A stretch of 23,798 nt of DNA from a virus: positions 1 through 23,798 of IMG/VR virus record IMGVR_UViG_3300030107_000526; one strand, given 5' to 3'. Below the pieces are notes generated by a model. It was not told where the DNA came from. It was given only the letters and a program-made list of their open reading frames with translations, and did not search any database. Shown piece after piece: positions 8,672 to 16,320 of this stretch. Every line of letters begins with the position of its first letter. Positions within the stretch are counted from its first letter, which is position 1. A program made the translations under genes and the position numbers.

Positions 8672-9337
8672 TTATATTGTCATTGTAGCACCTGGATATA
8701 ATAGTTCCAAGTCGTTTGTTAATAGTTCTATCTCATCTTCATTGCCTGCATTTCTTGCATCTTCTAACATTTGTAATAAATTTGGTAGTGTGTAAGTGTC
8801 TGCGCTAGCCTCTATTCGTGGTTCTTGCATTTGTTTTATAATATCTTCCATAGGCATATCATCAAGATCCATACCTTCAGGTAACATAAACATGTTAGGA
8901 TTATTTGGATCGTATTCTTGAAATTCATCCATTGGTAAACCTTCATTCTCTGGATCTATTGGATCTATAAGACCTAGCATTTCACCAAACCTTTGTATTA
9001 TACCACCTTCTCCTGTTGGATCACCTAAACCTGGTCCTGGTCCAAATAAACCTATTGGTGTCAAAGATTCATCAAGAGTTTCTCTATACTCAGGATTTAT
9101 TTCTACTTCAGGAATCATTAAATTTCTTTTTAAAACTTCTCCTATAGGAGCATTGTAGCTGGGTGCCATTCGACCACCTTTACCCAAAGCATAATCTACT
9201 ATCGTGCCTGCCATTGGATTAGGTGCTATAGAACCAATACCACCTGATCTTGCTATGTAGCGTTCTCTATTACGATCATCAAAATTTGTAATAGGTGTTG
9301 GATATGATCTCTCTGTTCTTGGTCTTCTAAGTGCCAC
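8672..9337 (-). CDS. Hypothetical acidic protein, GTG start, RERYIAR motif
   Basis: A 221-aa protein with a basic, Arg-rich first 30 residues (MALRRPRTERSYPTP) and a strongly acidic C-terminal half rich in Pro, Asp, Glu and Met (about 125-221). The C-terminal helix (LPNLLQMLEDARN) is followed by alternating Leu/Glu. Residues 24-30, RERYIAR, recur exactly in the 204-aa gene at 488-1102. It starts with GTG, which overlaps the TAG of the preceding gene by one base (TAGTG); a GGAGG nine bases upstream lies inside the end of that gene. There is no known domain. It is probably a virion or assembly protein because of its place between structural genes. Confidence 0.8.
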   Translation of the reverse strand: MALRRPRTERSYPTPITNFDDRNRERYIARSGGIGSIAPNPMAGTIVDYALGKGGRMAPSYNAPIGEVLKRNLMIPEVEINPEYRETLDESLTPIGLFGPGPGLGDPTGEGGIIQRFGEMLGLIDPIDPENEGLPMDEFQEYDPNNPNMFMLPEGMDLDDMPMEDIIKQMQEPRIEASADTYTLPNLLQMLEDARNAGNEDEIELLTNDLELLYPGATMTI

Positions 9338-9567
9338 TACGAGCTACCTCCGAATATGTCTGGCAGTTTGTTAACTTTAATTGCCACATCTTTTACTATA
9401 TCTTTTTTTGTTGTGCTGGTTTCAGGGTTACTGACATCATCATCTGCTTCTTTTTCATTGGCATAGACTTTCCCTGTTGTCGCGTGCTTTATAGTTGTGA
9501 CTGTTTCCACATCTATCACAGGAATAGTACTTCCTGCTTTCACGGTAATATCGTCTTTTATAGCCAT
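9337..9567 (-). CDS. Small conserved phage protein, function unknown
   Basis: A 76-aa protein: a beta-rich N-terminus, then ATTGKVYANEKEADDDVSNP (49 percent polar or charged by eye), a Thr-rich linker and a KDVAIKVNKLPDIF end. The TGKVY-x-x-EKEAD-x-DV-x-NP pattern followed by a DV-x-IKV strand is one I associate with small conserved proteins in marine and cyanophage structural blocks, without an assigned function. A good AAGGAGA site precedes the ATG. The last codons contain the ribosome site of the next gene. It has no membrane segment. Confidence 0.78.
   Translation of the reverse strand: MAIKDDITVKAGSTIPVIDVETVTTIKHATTGKVYANEKEADDDVSNPETSTTKKDIVKDVAIKVNKLPDIFGGSS
9347..9351 (-). promoter_or_regulatory. 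Ribosome binding site for the GTG-started 221-aa gene
   Basis: GGAGG on the minus strand, nine bases before the GTG at 9337-9335 and within the last codons (Gly-Gly-Ser-Ser) of the 76-aa gene. It supports the GTG start and translational coupling. Confidence 0.65.
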
Positions 9568-9588
9568 TTTCTCTCCTTATTGCAATAG

Positions 9589-9963
9589 TTAACTTATCTC
9601 TAACACACTCAAAACGACATGTAAATCATTAGCGTTTTCTGCCTGTATCTTGATTATTTCAGACTCCTTAGCCACCAAAGGCACAGGAGCAGCTGCTGAA
9701 GAATCGGCAGAAGACTGGCTTAAATTACCTGCAGCTAGCAATTCTTGTGTTGTTTTGCTTTCTATATCTCTACTTAACTGTAGCGTATAGCTTGTAGCGC
9801 CACTGTCTACTAAATACAATGACACTTCACAGTTGTTAGAAGCATCAACATTAGCCACACGCACAGACTTTATAATAGCTGTTGTTTCTGACGGCACAGT
9901 ATACAAAGTTGTCAAGTTTGTTGTTGACAACACTGCTTTATAATTTGTGTATACGTTAGCCAT
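9589..9963 (-). CDS. Small beta-rich virion protein, paralogue of the 115-aa protein
   Basis: A 124-aa protein predicted to be all beta. It is alignable over its length with the 115-aa protein at 18839-19186. Both start MAN, share a YTV-(P/A)-S-x-TT segment followed by a V-x-N strand near residues 21-38, contain a P-(V/I)-P-(L/V) turn near the C-terminal third, and end in S-(V/I)-(L/M)-E-I-(S/T). The family is small and secreted-like in composition but has no signal peptide, so it is probably a virion or fibre-associated subunit. Its ATG abuts the stop of the 56-aa gene directly (TAAATG). Confidence 0.8.
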   Translation of the reverse strand: MANVYTNYKAVLSTTNLTTLYTVPSETTAIIKSVRVANVDASNNCEVSLYLVDSGATSYTLQLSRDIESKTTQELLAAGNLSQSSADSSAAAPVPLVAKESEIIKIQAENANDLHVVLSVLEIS

Positions 9964-10134
9964 TTATGATAAAAACCATGTTATTGCCTCGTCATCATTT
10001 CGAAGTGGCTCAGAGGTATATGTGTTGTTAAGTGCAAATATTAATTGATCTAAAGTTTGTATTAATTGTGCCATTTGAGTTTGATCATACTCTTCTCTTG
10101 CTTGTGGTAATAGTGGTACTGTTATTTTAGTCAT
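9964..10134 (-). CDS. 56-aa conserved small protein ending in WFLS
   Basis: A short gene between two assigned genes, 56 aa: MTKITVPLLPQAREEYDQTQ, then MAQLIQTLDQLIFALNNTYT, then a polar segment ending EAITWFLS. The middle is an amphipathic helix with regularly spaced Leu, Ile and Phe. The start shares a base with the stop of the 622-aa gene (TAATG), and the stop abuts the next ATG, so it fills the gap exactly, which strongly supports it as a real gene. A Trp-Phe C-terminus after a Leu-rich helix resembles small conserved proteins next to the nozzle gene in marine phages. Function is unknown; a virion or assembly accessory role is a guess. Confidence 0.78.
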   Translation of the reverse strand: MTKITVPLLPQAREEYDQTQMAQLIQTLDQLIFALNNTYTSEPLRNDDEAITWFLS

Positions 10135-12002
10135 TATCCACCTCGCATACCATCTGGTTTAGCATCAAATCTAAGTGTACCATAACGCCATTTATCATCA
10201 ACGGCATCACTAGATACACGCAGTGCAAGTTGTCTACCTCGTATACGTGTGTCTTTTTTGGTTGTGCTAGTTGACATGGCAAAAGGTCCGTGTGTTCTTT
10301 GTGTTGTTGCAGGATAAGCACGTGATTTTATTGTTATATCTACTTCACCAACTTGATTTTTAAAGTCAGGTATAAATCTAGATATAGACATAAAATTATC
10401 ACCATCTGCAATATCAATATCACCAGATTCAATATGACAATTCATGGCTGCACCATCATCATTAACACCTTCTTCATGTAAATAAACAAAAGTTCTACCT
10501 TCTTTTACACCGTTTATTGTAGATATTGTAGCAGTTGTATCACTACTATCAAACTCTGCTGCGTATGGATTAGAATACACACCACGATCAGCCCAAGAGC
10601 TACGTGATAATGTGCCTATATACCATATATTTTCTGCGTAGTTGTACGTTACGTTTCTATCTATTTGTGTAGAATTTTTTGATGGGTAAAACCATATAAC
10701 TTCATTAAAATCAGAATTGACTGCACAAAATACATCACCTAGTGCGTTGTTGTTTATGTCATCAAACACATAATCTTGCACGCTGCAAGGTATTTTTTTC
10801 ACTGCACCATCAAATAAGAAGAAAGAATCGTTGCCCATCCAATACGCTATACCATTAACATCCACCGCACTGTGTATGCCAACAGCACCACAATTAGAAC
10901 CTAGTTGTTTAAACCCAAACGTAAATGGTGGACCAATAAATTGCATTTGATACAACGCTGTATCAGTATAAATAAGTATTGCACCCCTAGATCTAACAGC
11001 TGTATTGATTTGATTACCATCCGTTAGTCTTTGTGAACCAGCTGTGTTAGTAGCAGTTGGTGTCCATGTTGCTGGATCTTCTTGATCTGAAAAACGTATA
11101 AACATGTTGTCTTGTGTAGATGATGTGCCTATTGTTGTTTCTGTGCCAAAACAAATTACGTGTCTGTCATCACCAGATACTAACATAAATCTAGATTTTG
11201 TAGGTGCACCACTAACATTTGTTCTTGCTGCTAAGTTGCTGGACAACCCACTTGATGTATCCCAATAATAAAGACTACCATCAAACTGTTGTGCTAATAC
11301 ATCTTCTCCCCAACTATCCAAAGCCCATTTACCGGATTGTAACAAAACGCCGTCAGCTCCCGTAAGACCGGATCTAGTAGTGTCCCACGTTGATGCATTC
11401 CAAGTACCAGCACCCCATCCATATCCATATATAGATGTAGGTAAACCTGTGTTTATTTGATAGGTAGCATTTGCTGTAGCGCCAGTTGCATCAGAACTAG
11501 CTGCAGCGCCTGCAACTATTGTATAAGTATTAGAGTTTGGAACTGTTTGTATTTCAAACTCACCTTGTAAATTAGCTGCTGATATACCACCTACAGCGCC
11601 ACTAACACTAGCAATAGTAACAAAATCACCTATCAAAGCACCGTGACTAGAGTCAGTTACAGTGACAGTCGTAGATCCATTTGTTGTTTCAAACTGTGTT
11701 ATGTTACCTGTGCCTGTTGCGCGTGTTGGCGTAATGTCAGCATAACTACCTTCTGAATATGCATATAATTTTTTGTTTGTGCCATACACCGCATAGTTTA
11801 CACCTTTAAGATCTGAGTACGTAAGAATGGCACGTGTTGCACCAAGCAGCGCATCACTTGTTACTTTTTCCCAACCACCTATTTTTTCTGGTTGACTGTA
11901 ACGAAAACGAATATTATCGCCATCTACCCACCTACCTTCTGCACCGTATTCGGTGTTTTGCTTATCTATGCCTGGGGCAATTTGTAGTTTAGTTAGTGGC
12001 AT
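10134..12002 (-). CDS. Tail nozzle / packaged-DNA stabilisation-like protein
   Basis: A 622-aa beta-rich protein. The N-terminus has PGIDKQNTEYGAEGRWVDGD (10-29), then IRFRYSQPEKIGGWE (31-45). This pattern is characteristic of a large marine-phage family placed with P22 gp10 or T7 gp12 type tail proteins, which form the nozzle beneath the adaptor and hold packaged DNA. A beta-propeller-like body follows, with repeated aromatic/Trp strands (WGAGTWNASTWDTT, SGKWALDSWGED, GSLYYWDTSSG). Residues about 97-180 look like an inserted Ser/Thr-rich immunoglobulin-like domain. The start lies 14 bases inside the end of the 333-aa fibre gene. The family assignment rests on this signature; the precise structural role is inferred. 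Confidence 0.82.
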   Translation of the reverse strand: MPLTKLQIAPGIDKQNTEYGAEGRWVDGDNIRFRYSQPEKIGGWEKVTSDALLGATRAILTYSDLKGVNYAVYGTNKKLYAYSEGSYADITPTRATGTGNITQFETTNGSTTVTVTDSSHGALIGDFVTIASVSGAVGGISAANLQGEFEIQTVPNSNTYTIVAGAAASSDATGATANATYQINTGLPTSIYGYGWGAGTWNASTWDTTRSGLTGADGVLLQSGKWALDSWGEDVLAQQFDGSLYYWDTSSGLSSNLAARTNVSGAPTKSRFMLVSGDDRHVICFGTETTIGTSSTQDNMFIRFSDQEDPATWTPTATNTAGSQRLTDGNQINTAVRSRGAILIYTDTALYQMQFIGPPFTFGFKQLGSNCGAVGIHSAVDVNGIAYWMGNDSFFLFDGAVKKIPCSVQDYVFDDINNNALGDVFCAVNSDFNEVIWFYPSKNSTQIDRNVTYNYAENIWYIGTLSRSSWADRGVYSNPYAAEFDSSDTTATISTINGVKEGRTFVYLHEEGVNDDGAAMNCHIESGDIDIADGDNFMSISRFIPDFKNQVGEVDITIKSRAYPATTQRTHGPFAMSTSTTKKDTRIRGRQLALRVSSDAVDDKWRYGTLRFDAKPDGMRGG

Positions 12003-12990
12003 AGAATGGTATCCAGTAATCTGTGCCGTTTATATTGACACGAATATGACCTGTTAGCGATCCTACACTTGTATCTGTGGTAATACTTTTTGTTTGATCT
12101 GATCCACTTGTTCCGTCAAATCTAATAAATTCTTGATCTGTATCATCTTGATCTAAAGTCAAACAAGCCACAGCACCAGAAGAATTCGCTTGATTAATAG
12201 TTACAAGCGCACTTGTTGGCGAAGATGTTCCAAATCCTATTTTATCAGCAGAACCATCAGCAAAGAAAGCATGTGTCAACGTATTTGTTTCTATTCTAAA
12301 ATCAAGAGATGCGCTAGATTCGTTGAATGTAAAACTACCACCGTCAAAGTCAACATTACCCGTTGCTTTTATACCACCAACAACATCTAATTCTGTTGAA
12401 GGAGAGTTTGTTTTTATACCAACCCTGTCATTACCTGCATCAGTAAAAAATAAGTTTGCATCGCCGTTACCTTCGATTCTAAAATCTACGTCAGCAGATG
12501 ATTCGTTAAATACAAATGTACCACCATCAAGTGATGTGTTACCTGTTACATCCAACGTTCCATTTGCTTTTATATTACCAGCATCAGCTAGCACATCAAA
12601 CATAGTAGATCCATCAGAATACAAAATGTGTTTTGCACCTTGTACAAGATTGACAGCAGTTCCTCCTGCTGGTTTAAATCCTAATGTGTTACCACCGTGT
12701 GTGGTTGCATCATCTACAATGTACCATGTTTCTACAGCTTCACACTGCATGGTTGTATCACCAGATAGTGTGCCTGTAAGTTTAATTATAGCATTACTTT
12801 GTTCGTCAGTTGTAGATCCATCGGATGTAGCAAGTGAATCTGTTGTGCTTGCAACAGCAATAGATACATAACCTTTAATTGCCGATTCTAATTTTTGTAA
12901 ATTGTTATTTGTTTTAGTACCCCAAGATCCCGAGTTTTCACCAGTGGCTTGAAGTTCTAGATTTAGACTACTTGAATATGTCGATGCCAT
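11989..12990 (-). CDS. Fibre-like protein with two internal shaft repeats
   Basis: A 333-aa protein. The N-terminal LELQATGENSGSWGTKTNNN (11-30), then LQKLESAIKGYVSI, is a common start of tail-fibre-like proteins in marine phages and probably attaches the fibre to the tail. Residues 159-203 and 220-263 are two copies of a module beginning F-(V/T)-FNESSA-x-x-DFRIE, continuing to an (A/V)DxxGIxTxSP strand. A related third copy lies in the S74 fibre at 17539-18837. The C-terminal domain (about 270-333, ending HIRVNINGTDYWIPFYATN) looks compact and beta. It is probably a trimeric fibre or a short appendage. Its last 14 bases overlap the nozzle gene. Confidence 0.82.
   Translation of the reverse strand: MASTYSSSLNLELQATGENSGSWGTKTNNNLQKLESAIKGYVSIAVASTTDSLATSDGSTTDEQSNAIIKLTGTLSGDTTMQCEAVETWYIVDDATTHGGNTLGFKPAGGTAVNLVQGAKHILYSDGSTMFDVLADAGNIKANGTLDVTGNTSLDGGTFVFNESSADVDFRIEGNGDANLFFTDAGNDRVGIKTNSPSTELDVVGGIKATGNVDFDGGSFTFNESSASLDFRIETNTLTHAFFADGSADKIGFGTSSPTSALVTINQANSSGAVACLTLDQDDTDQEFIRFDGTSGSDQTKSITTDTSVGSLTGHIRVNINGTDYWIPFYATN
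12202..12333 (-). repeat. Shaft module copy B in the 333-aa fibre
   Basis: Residues 220-263: FTFNESSASLDFRIE followed by FFADGSADKIGFGTSSP, 61 residues after copy A. Confidence 0.75.
12382..12516 (-). repeat. Shaft module copy A in the 333-aa fibre
   Basis: Residues 159-203: FVFNESSADVDFRIE followed by FFTDAGNDRVGIKTNSP. It matches the copy at 12202-12333 and a related unit at 18298-18432. The match is at the protein level; the DNA is only partly alike. Confidence 0.75.
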
Positions 12991-12999
12991 TTTGTCTCC

Positions 13000-13389
13000 T
13001 TAATCTGTTGATCCTGGTTCTACGTTTACCCAAGTTACTGACTGTGAATCATCTGTTTGATTCCAAATCTGTAAGTCTGGCGATCCTGTAGAAAAACTAA
13101 TTAAATTTTGAAACGCCTCACCAAAAGCCGTTTCATCACCAATGCTAAATGTCATTTGCCCAGCTGTTGTTACGTCTACAGGAGCTGATCCTGTAACAGT
13201 TTCTGTACCAATAGAAAAAGTTGCAACGTTTGTTGCAGCAGTGACTGCTGCAGACGCTGTAACGGATTCATCACCTAAACCTACAGTCATACTTAGACCC
13301 GATACAAACGGTGATCCTACGTTTTGTACACCACCACCTCTAACAGAGGCTACGGCAAATTCAGCTATTGATCCGTGTCCTAGTGGCAT
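13000..13389 (-). CDS. Small repeat protein starting MPLGHGSIAEFA
   Basis: A 129-aa protein. The first residues MPLGHGSIAEFAVA are a conserved signature of small proteins in marine phage fibre clusters. Three imperfect repeats with a period near 23 residues follow (about 32-49, 55-72, 78-95), each reading roughly (M/F)-(T/S)-(V/I)-G-x-(E/D)-(S/T)-V-(T/F)-x-(S/E)-A and forming beta strands. The C-terminus LQIWNQTDDSQSVTWVNVEP has paired Trp residues. It is probably a virion or fibre-associated protein with an unknown role. The start overlaps the stop of the 112-aa gene by one base (TAATG). Confidence 0.8.
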   Translation of the reverse strand: MPLGHGSIAEFAVASVRGGGVQNVGSPFVSGLSMTVGLGDESVTASAAVTAATNVATFSIGTETVTGSAPVDVTTAGQMTFSIGDETAFGEAFQNLISFSTGSPDLQIWNQTDDSQSVTWVNVEPGSTD

Positions 13390-13727
13390 TAGCTAGTTGG
13401 TTGTTTCCATATGGCATGTTTTAATGAACCATCTGAATTTTTTTCTAATAGCGTGTCATATTGTGAGTCAGTTGTATTATCTTGGGGTAAGTCTCTTAGA
13501 CTTTGTCTCCAAGTCTTAATATAATCTGGCATCGTAATATCAGAAGCAGCCATATAATCTGTTTGTCGTAATCGCTCCAATCTTAGGCCTCTAATTTTTT
13601 CTAATTTGTAAGCTGTATTTTTTTCAGCTATACTAGCGTAACCTATATGAAATGATGCAATTTCTTCAGCAGTCATATCTAAAATTTCTGATTTACCTGT
13701 AACTGCATTATGAACTTTTTTCTTCAT
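13389..13727 (-). CDS. Phage tail assembly chaperone-like protein (Phage_tail_APC type)
   Basis: A 112-aa protein. Residues 49-81 (RLERLRQTDYMAASDI, then MPDYIKTWRQSLRDLP) match the pattern LR-x-x-R-x-x-x-L-x-x-(S/T)-D-(x)n-W-x-x-(Y/F)-R-Q-x-LRDLP of the Phage_tail_APC family (PF16778), proteins thought to help assemble or attach tail-fibre parts. The N-terminal half is charged (KKKVHNAVTGKSEIL). It is short, with no membrane segment or signal peptide. It sits directly between two fibre genes, the 409-aa gene before it and the 129-aa protein after it, as expected for a helper of fibres. The length is usual for the family. Confidence 0.85.
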   Translation of the reverse strand: MKKKVHNAVTGKSEILDMTAEEIASFHIGYASIAEKNTAYKLEKIRGLRLERLRQTDYMAASDITMPDYIKTWRQSLRDLPQDNTTDSQYDTLLEKNSDGSLKHAIWKQPTS

Positions 13728-13736
13728 ATTTTATCC

Positions 13737-14966
13737 TTAACTGTTAACAATTCCAAATATTGAAACTCTACCATAACCCCCACTAGTGCTACCTGCTCTC
13801 CAGTTTGTTGCACCACTACTAAAAAGATTTATACCTGTAAAATTTTTAGTTGTGCTGTTATGATAATCAGAAGCAACTTGATATTGAGTGGTATTTGCGG
13901 CAGTGCCTTTTTGAACTATTGTATTTCCATGAATTTGTTTTCTTTGATAACCTCCATAGGGATTGTGAATATAAAAAACTCCACTAGCACCTGCTTCACT
14001 ATCTGCATCTATGTCATAAAATAATCTACCCTCATCTGTTGTGCCATTTGAGTAGCTACTTGTGCCACTACCACTATTTTGATAACCTTCTAAAGTATAT
14101 CTATAATTAGAAGTTGAATCTACTGTGCCACCTACATTAAATCTAAAATTTAAACTAGCATCACTTGAAGGAACAAGTAATGAAATAACCATCATATAAT
14201 TTAAATATGTAGAAGAAAAACAATCATTAATAACTAACTCAGTACCAGAACTAAAAGCTACTGTGGTTATTGGAACTAATCCACCACTTATGGATGTATA
14301 CTCCGTTCCTGCCAAATCTAAAACATCACAGTGTAATGTGCCATCAAAATATCCGTCTTTAAATTCTTTAGATGAAGCTCCAATATCTACATCATTATCC
14401 GTAGTAGGTTCTATAACACCATCTTTAATACTAAATTGATCAGTACCACCTATCTTTACATCTATTTGATCATCTGTATCTGCTGTTAAAGAAGTGTCTG
14501 CATCAGCATCTAAAATTAATTCTGTGCCATTCATATCCACATTAGAACCAGTTTGAACTTCAAACTTATTAGCTTTAAAAGCAAAGTCATCTGCACCACC
14601 AATCTTAATATCTATTTGGTCATCTGTATCGGCAGTAATACTTGTATCACCATCCGTATCTAAAATTAATTCACTACCATTTAAGTCTGAATCTAATGGT
14701 CCACCAACTGCACCAGATATCTCCACGATGAAGATACTAGCTCCACTTGCAGGTGCTGTACTAAATGTTATTTGTGTACCCCCACTAGCTAAACTATAAT
14801 CCGTGCCGGGTTTTTGAATAACCCCGTCATGAGAGACCAGGAGCTGTGCCGTAGAACCAACTTGTGTGCCTAAACTGAATGTAGTGTTAGATCCATTGTA
14901 AGTATTTCCACTGGTATCGAGGACACTAAAGGTGCCACTCTCTATTGATTTTCCTATGTATGCCAT
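13737..14966 (-). CDS. Fibre protein with tandem shaft repeats and unique C-terminal tip
   Basis: A 409-aa protein. The N-terminal domain (27-83: FSLGTQVGSTAQLLVSHDGV, then a QITFSTAPASGASIFIVEI strand) resembles residues 31-83 of the S74 fibre at 17539-18837. Two tandem shaft repeats follow (95-133 and 145-183), each built on (L/M)NG-(S/T)-ELILD and TADTDDQID-(I/V)-KIGG, spaced 50 residues apart. Residues 184-210 (GVIEPTTDNDVDIGASSKEF) match a unit in the 431-aa fibre. From about 225 the tip is unique: Ser/Thr/Gly/Tyr-rich beta strands that probably contact the host receptor. No peptidase chaperone motif is seen. The start overlaps the stop of the 58-aa gene by one base. Confidence 0.84.
   Translation of the reverse strand: MAYIGKSIESGTFSVLDTSGNTYNGSNTTFSLGTQVGSTAQLLVSHDGVIQKPGTDYSLASGGTQITFSTAPASGASIFIVEISGAVGGPLDSDLNGSELILDTDGDTSITADTDDQIDIKIGGADDFAFKANKFEVQTGSNVDMNGTELILDADADTSLTADTDDQIDVKIGGTDQFSIKDGVIEPTTDNDVDIGASSKEFKDGYFDGTLHCDVLDLAGTEYTSISGGLVPITTVAFSSGTELVINDCFSSTYLNYMMVISLLVPSSDASLNFRFNVGGTVDSTSNYRYTLEGYQNSGSGTSSYSNGTTDEGRLFYDIDADSEAGASGVFYIHNPYGGYQRKQIHGNTIVQKGTAANTTQYQVASDYHNSTTKNFTGINLFSSGATNWRAGSTSGGYGRVSIFGIVNS
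14418..14534 (-). repeat. MNGTELILD...DDQIDVKIGG repeat, copy 2
   Basis: Residues 145-183 of the 409-aa fibre, a recent-looking tandem duplication of the unit at 14568-14684. Confidence 0.8.
14568..14684 (-). repeat. LNGSELILD...DDQIDIKIGG repeat, copy 1
   Basis: Residues 95-133 of the 409-aa fibre. The second copy starts 150 bases further along the gene, and the two are alike in DNA as well as protein (shared stretch ATCTGTATC and TAAAATTAATTC on the plus strand). Confidence 0.8.
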
Positions 14967-15142
14967 TAATCAGCCTCCTGTATCGTGTTACCTTCTGCTA
15001 CCCATGCAAGGATTGCTTGATAGTCTGTGTTATCTTCGTCTAAAGGCACAAAATGTATGTTATCTTTTATGTCTGTTAAAGCATAACATCCTAAAATATC
15101 TTTACCTATATAGTTTACTTTTTTAACTGATTTTATATCCAT
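14966..15142 (-). CDS. 58-aa conserved companion of fibre/chaperone genes
   Basis: A short gene between two fibre genes. The 58-aa protein starts MDIKSVKKVNYIGKDIL and ends with VPLDEDNTDYQAILAWVAEG and NTIQEAD. The end matches a pattern I know from small proteins next to tail assembly chaperones in marine phages: VP-x-D-x-x-N-x-DY-x-x-(I/L)-L-x-W-(x)-GN-x-I-x-EAD. It is predicted as two short strands and a helix. A GGAG ribosome site eight bases before the ATG lies in the end of the 388-aa gene; its own stop shares a base with the next start (TAATG). It is probably an assembly helper, since the 112-aa chaperone-like gene is one gene away. The role is inferred. Confidence 0.82.
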   Translation of the reverse strand: MDIKSVKKVNYIGKDILGCYALTDIKDNIHFVPLDEDNTDYQAILAWVAEGNTIQEAD

Positions 15143-15144
15143 AA

Positions 15145-16311
15145 TTATAACTCCGCACTAAAATCTGCACCATGATAATATGATGCTTCTGCCGCATCAT
15201 CATCTCTACCATATAAATCTGCTGTAAGTGTTGTAGCAAAAGCTCCCGCTATACTTGATAATGCACTTGTACTAGAACCTACATCTGCTCTAAAATTTAT
15301 ATTATTAAATGAAGGTGCGGCTCTCATAGCAACAGGAAATTGTTTAAAAATATGTTTGTAATTTGCATCATTTGTTGGAGCAAATGCTTCCATTATACCA
15401 GTATTTCCACCAGAAGAATATAATGCATCTGTAAAAAAATATCTTTGACACCTAGCTACATTTTCTTCAAAACTTTCATGTTGAAAAGGTGGCAAAGTAG
15501 AAGAAGTATATTCGCCTACTTCTAGTTGTATTCCTGTAAGATGAAAATTATTACTAGTGCTACTAAAATGATTTGAGTTATGTCCTGCAGCTCTGTTAGC
15601 ATCAACAGAATCTGCCCAAGCTGTCGCTAAAGTACCACTCGTATAATTACTACCTGCTTGAAGAACAAAATTTATATTTGCGGCTAAACCATTTCCAGTG
15701 CCAAAAGGGTCTCCAGTTGATGTATCTGCGGCAAATGTAATTACCTTATGTTCCCATGTATCTGATGATGATATAGTGTATGTTGCACAGCAATGTCTGG
15801 TATTTGCTTGGTCTTGAAATTCTACAACATTTGTTCCAGTAACTGTTGCTTTGACCCAAAAAGCCAAAGTAACTTTTTCTGCATTAGATGTTCCTTTTTT
15901 AAGAACTTGCAAATCTTGTTTTTCAAATCTTTGTTCAATTCTTGCATATATGTCATTTGCAACAGAAGTGTCGGCAGTAGTAACATCATATTTTAATGCT
16001 CTAGTGTGACCATCAGTTGTAAAAGCACTTCCGCTTGTTAATGTTTCTTGTGTTATTGTTAACACTGCTGACATTGTACCATCTTCATTAAATTTATATC
16101 TGTCACAAGCATAATAATCACTATTACCATTAGTTACTCCCGTTGAATCTCCACGCTGAGAAACTTGCATATTTCCATTATACCAAAGAGGTTTTGCATT
16201 AGGTCTTTTAGATAATCCTGCTCCCGCAAAAGTTGTTGCAGCTGTTCCTCCATTAGCCACAGGAGTTACACCTGTTAACATATTTGCTACATCTATTTTA
16301 CTTAGTGCCAT
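15145..16311 (-). CDS. Tail fibre with carbohydrate-binding-like beta domain
   Basis: A 388-aa protein. N-terminal SKIDVANML followed by TPVANGGTAATTFAGAGL is a usual fibre linker. Residues about 42-70 (YNGNMQVSQRGDST, then DYYACDRYKF) and 100-265 form a beta-sandwich domain with VTLAFWVKAT (147-156) and the closing LTGIQLEVGEYTS (258-270), as in carbohydrate-binding-like domains of marine phage fibres. The motif NVARCQRYF (284-292) follows, a frequent end of this domain. The tip from about 300 is unique and Ser/Ala-rich. No S74 or G2 domain is seen. It probably binds surface sugar on the host; binding itself is inference. Confidence 0.82.
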   Translation of the reverse strand: MALSKIDVANMLTGVTPVANGGTAATTFAGAGLSKRPNAKPLWYNGNMQVSQRGDSTGVTNGNSDYYACDRYKFNEDGTMSAVLTITQETLTSGSAFTTDGHTRALKYDVTTADTSVANDIYARIEQRFEKQDLQVLKKGTSNAEKVTLAFWVKATVTGTNVVEFQDQANTRHCCATYTISSSDTWEHKVITFAADTSTGDPFGTGNGLAANINFVLQAGSNYTSGTLATAWADSVDANRAAGHNSNHFSSTSNNFHLTGIQLEVGEYTSSTLPPFQHESFEENVARCQRYFFTDALYSSGGNTGIMEAFAPTNDANYKHIFKQFPVAMRAAPSFNNINFRADVGSSTSALSSIAGAFATTLTADLYGRDDDAAEASYYHGADFSAEL

Positions 16312-16320
16312 GTTTTACTC

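Noticed and set aside
10127-10321. A 64-aa minus-strand frame inside the nozzle-like gene
   Set aside because: It lies in another frame of the 622-aa gene, has no ribosome site and has composition unlike a real protein.
12323-12871. A 182-aa open frame on the plus strand, antisense to the 333-aa fibre gene
   Set aside because: It is a mirror of a Ser/Thr/Asp-rich fibre gene, has no ribosome site and no recognisable motif; every other gene reads on the minus strand. The same holds for 19897-20370, 13142-13396, 8048-8422 and other plus-strand frames.
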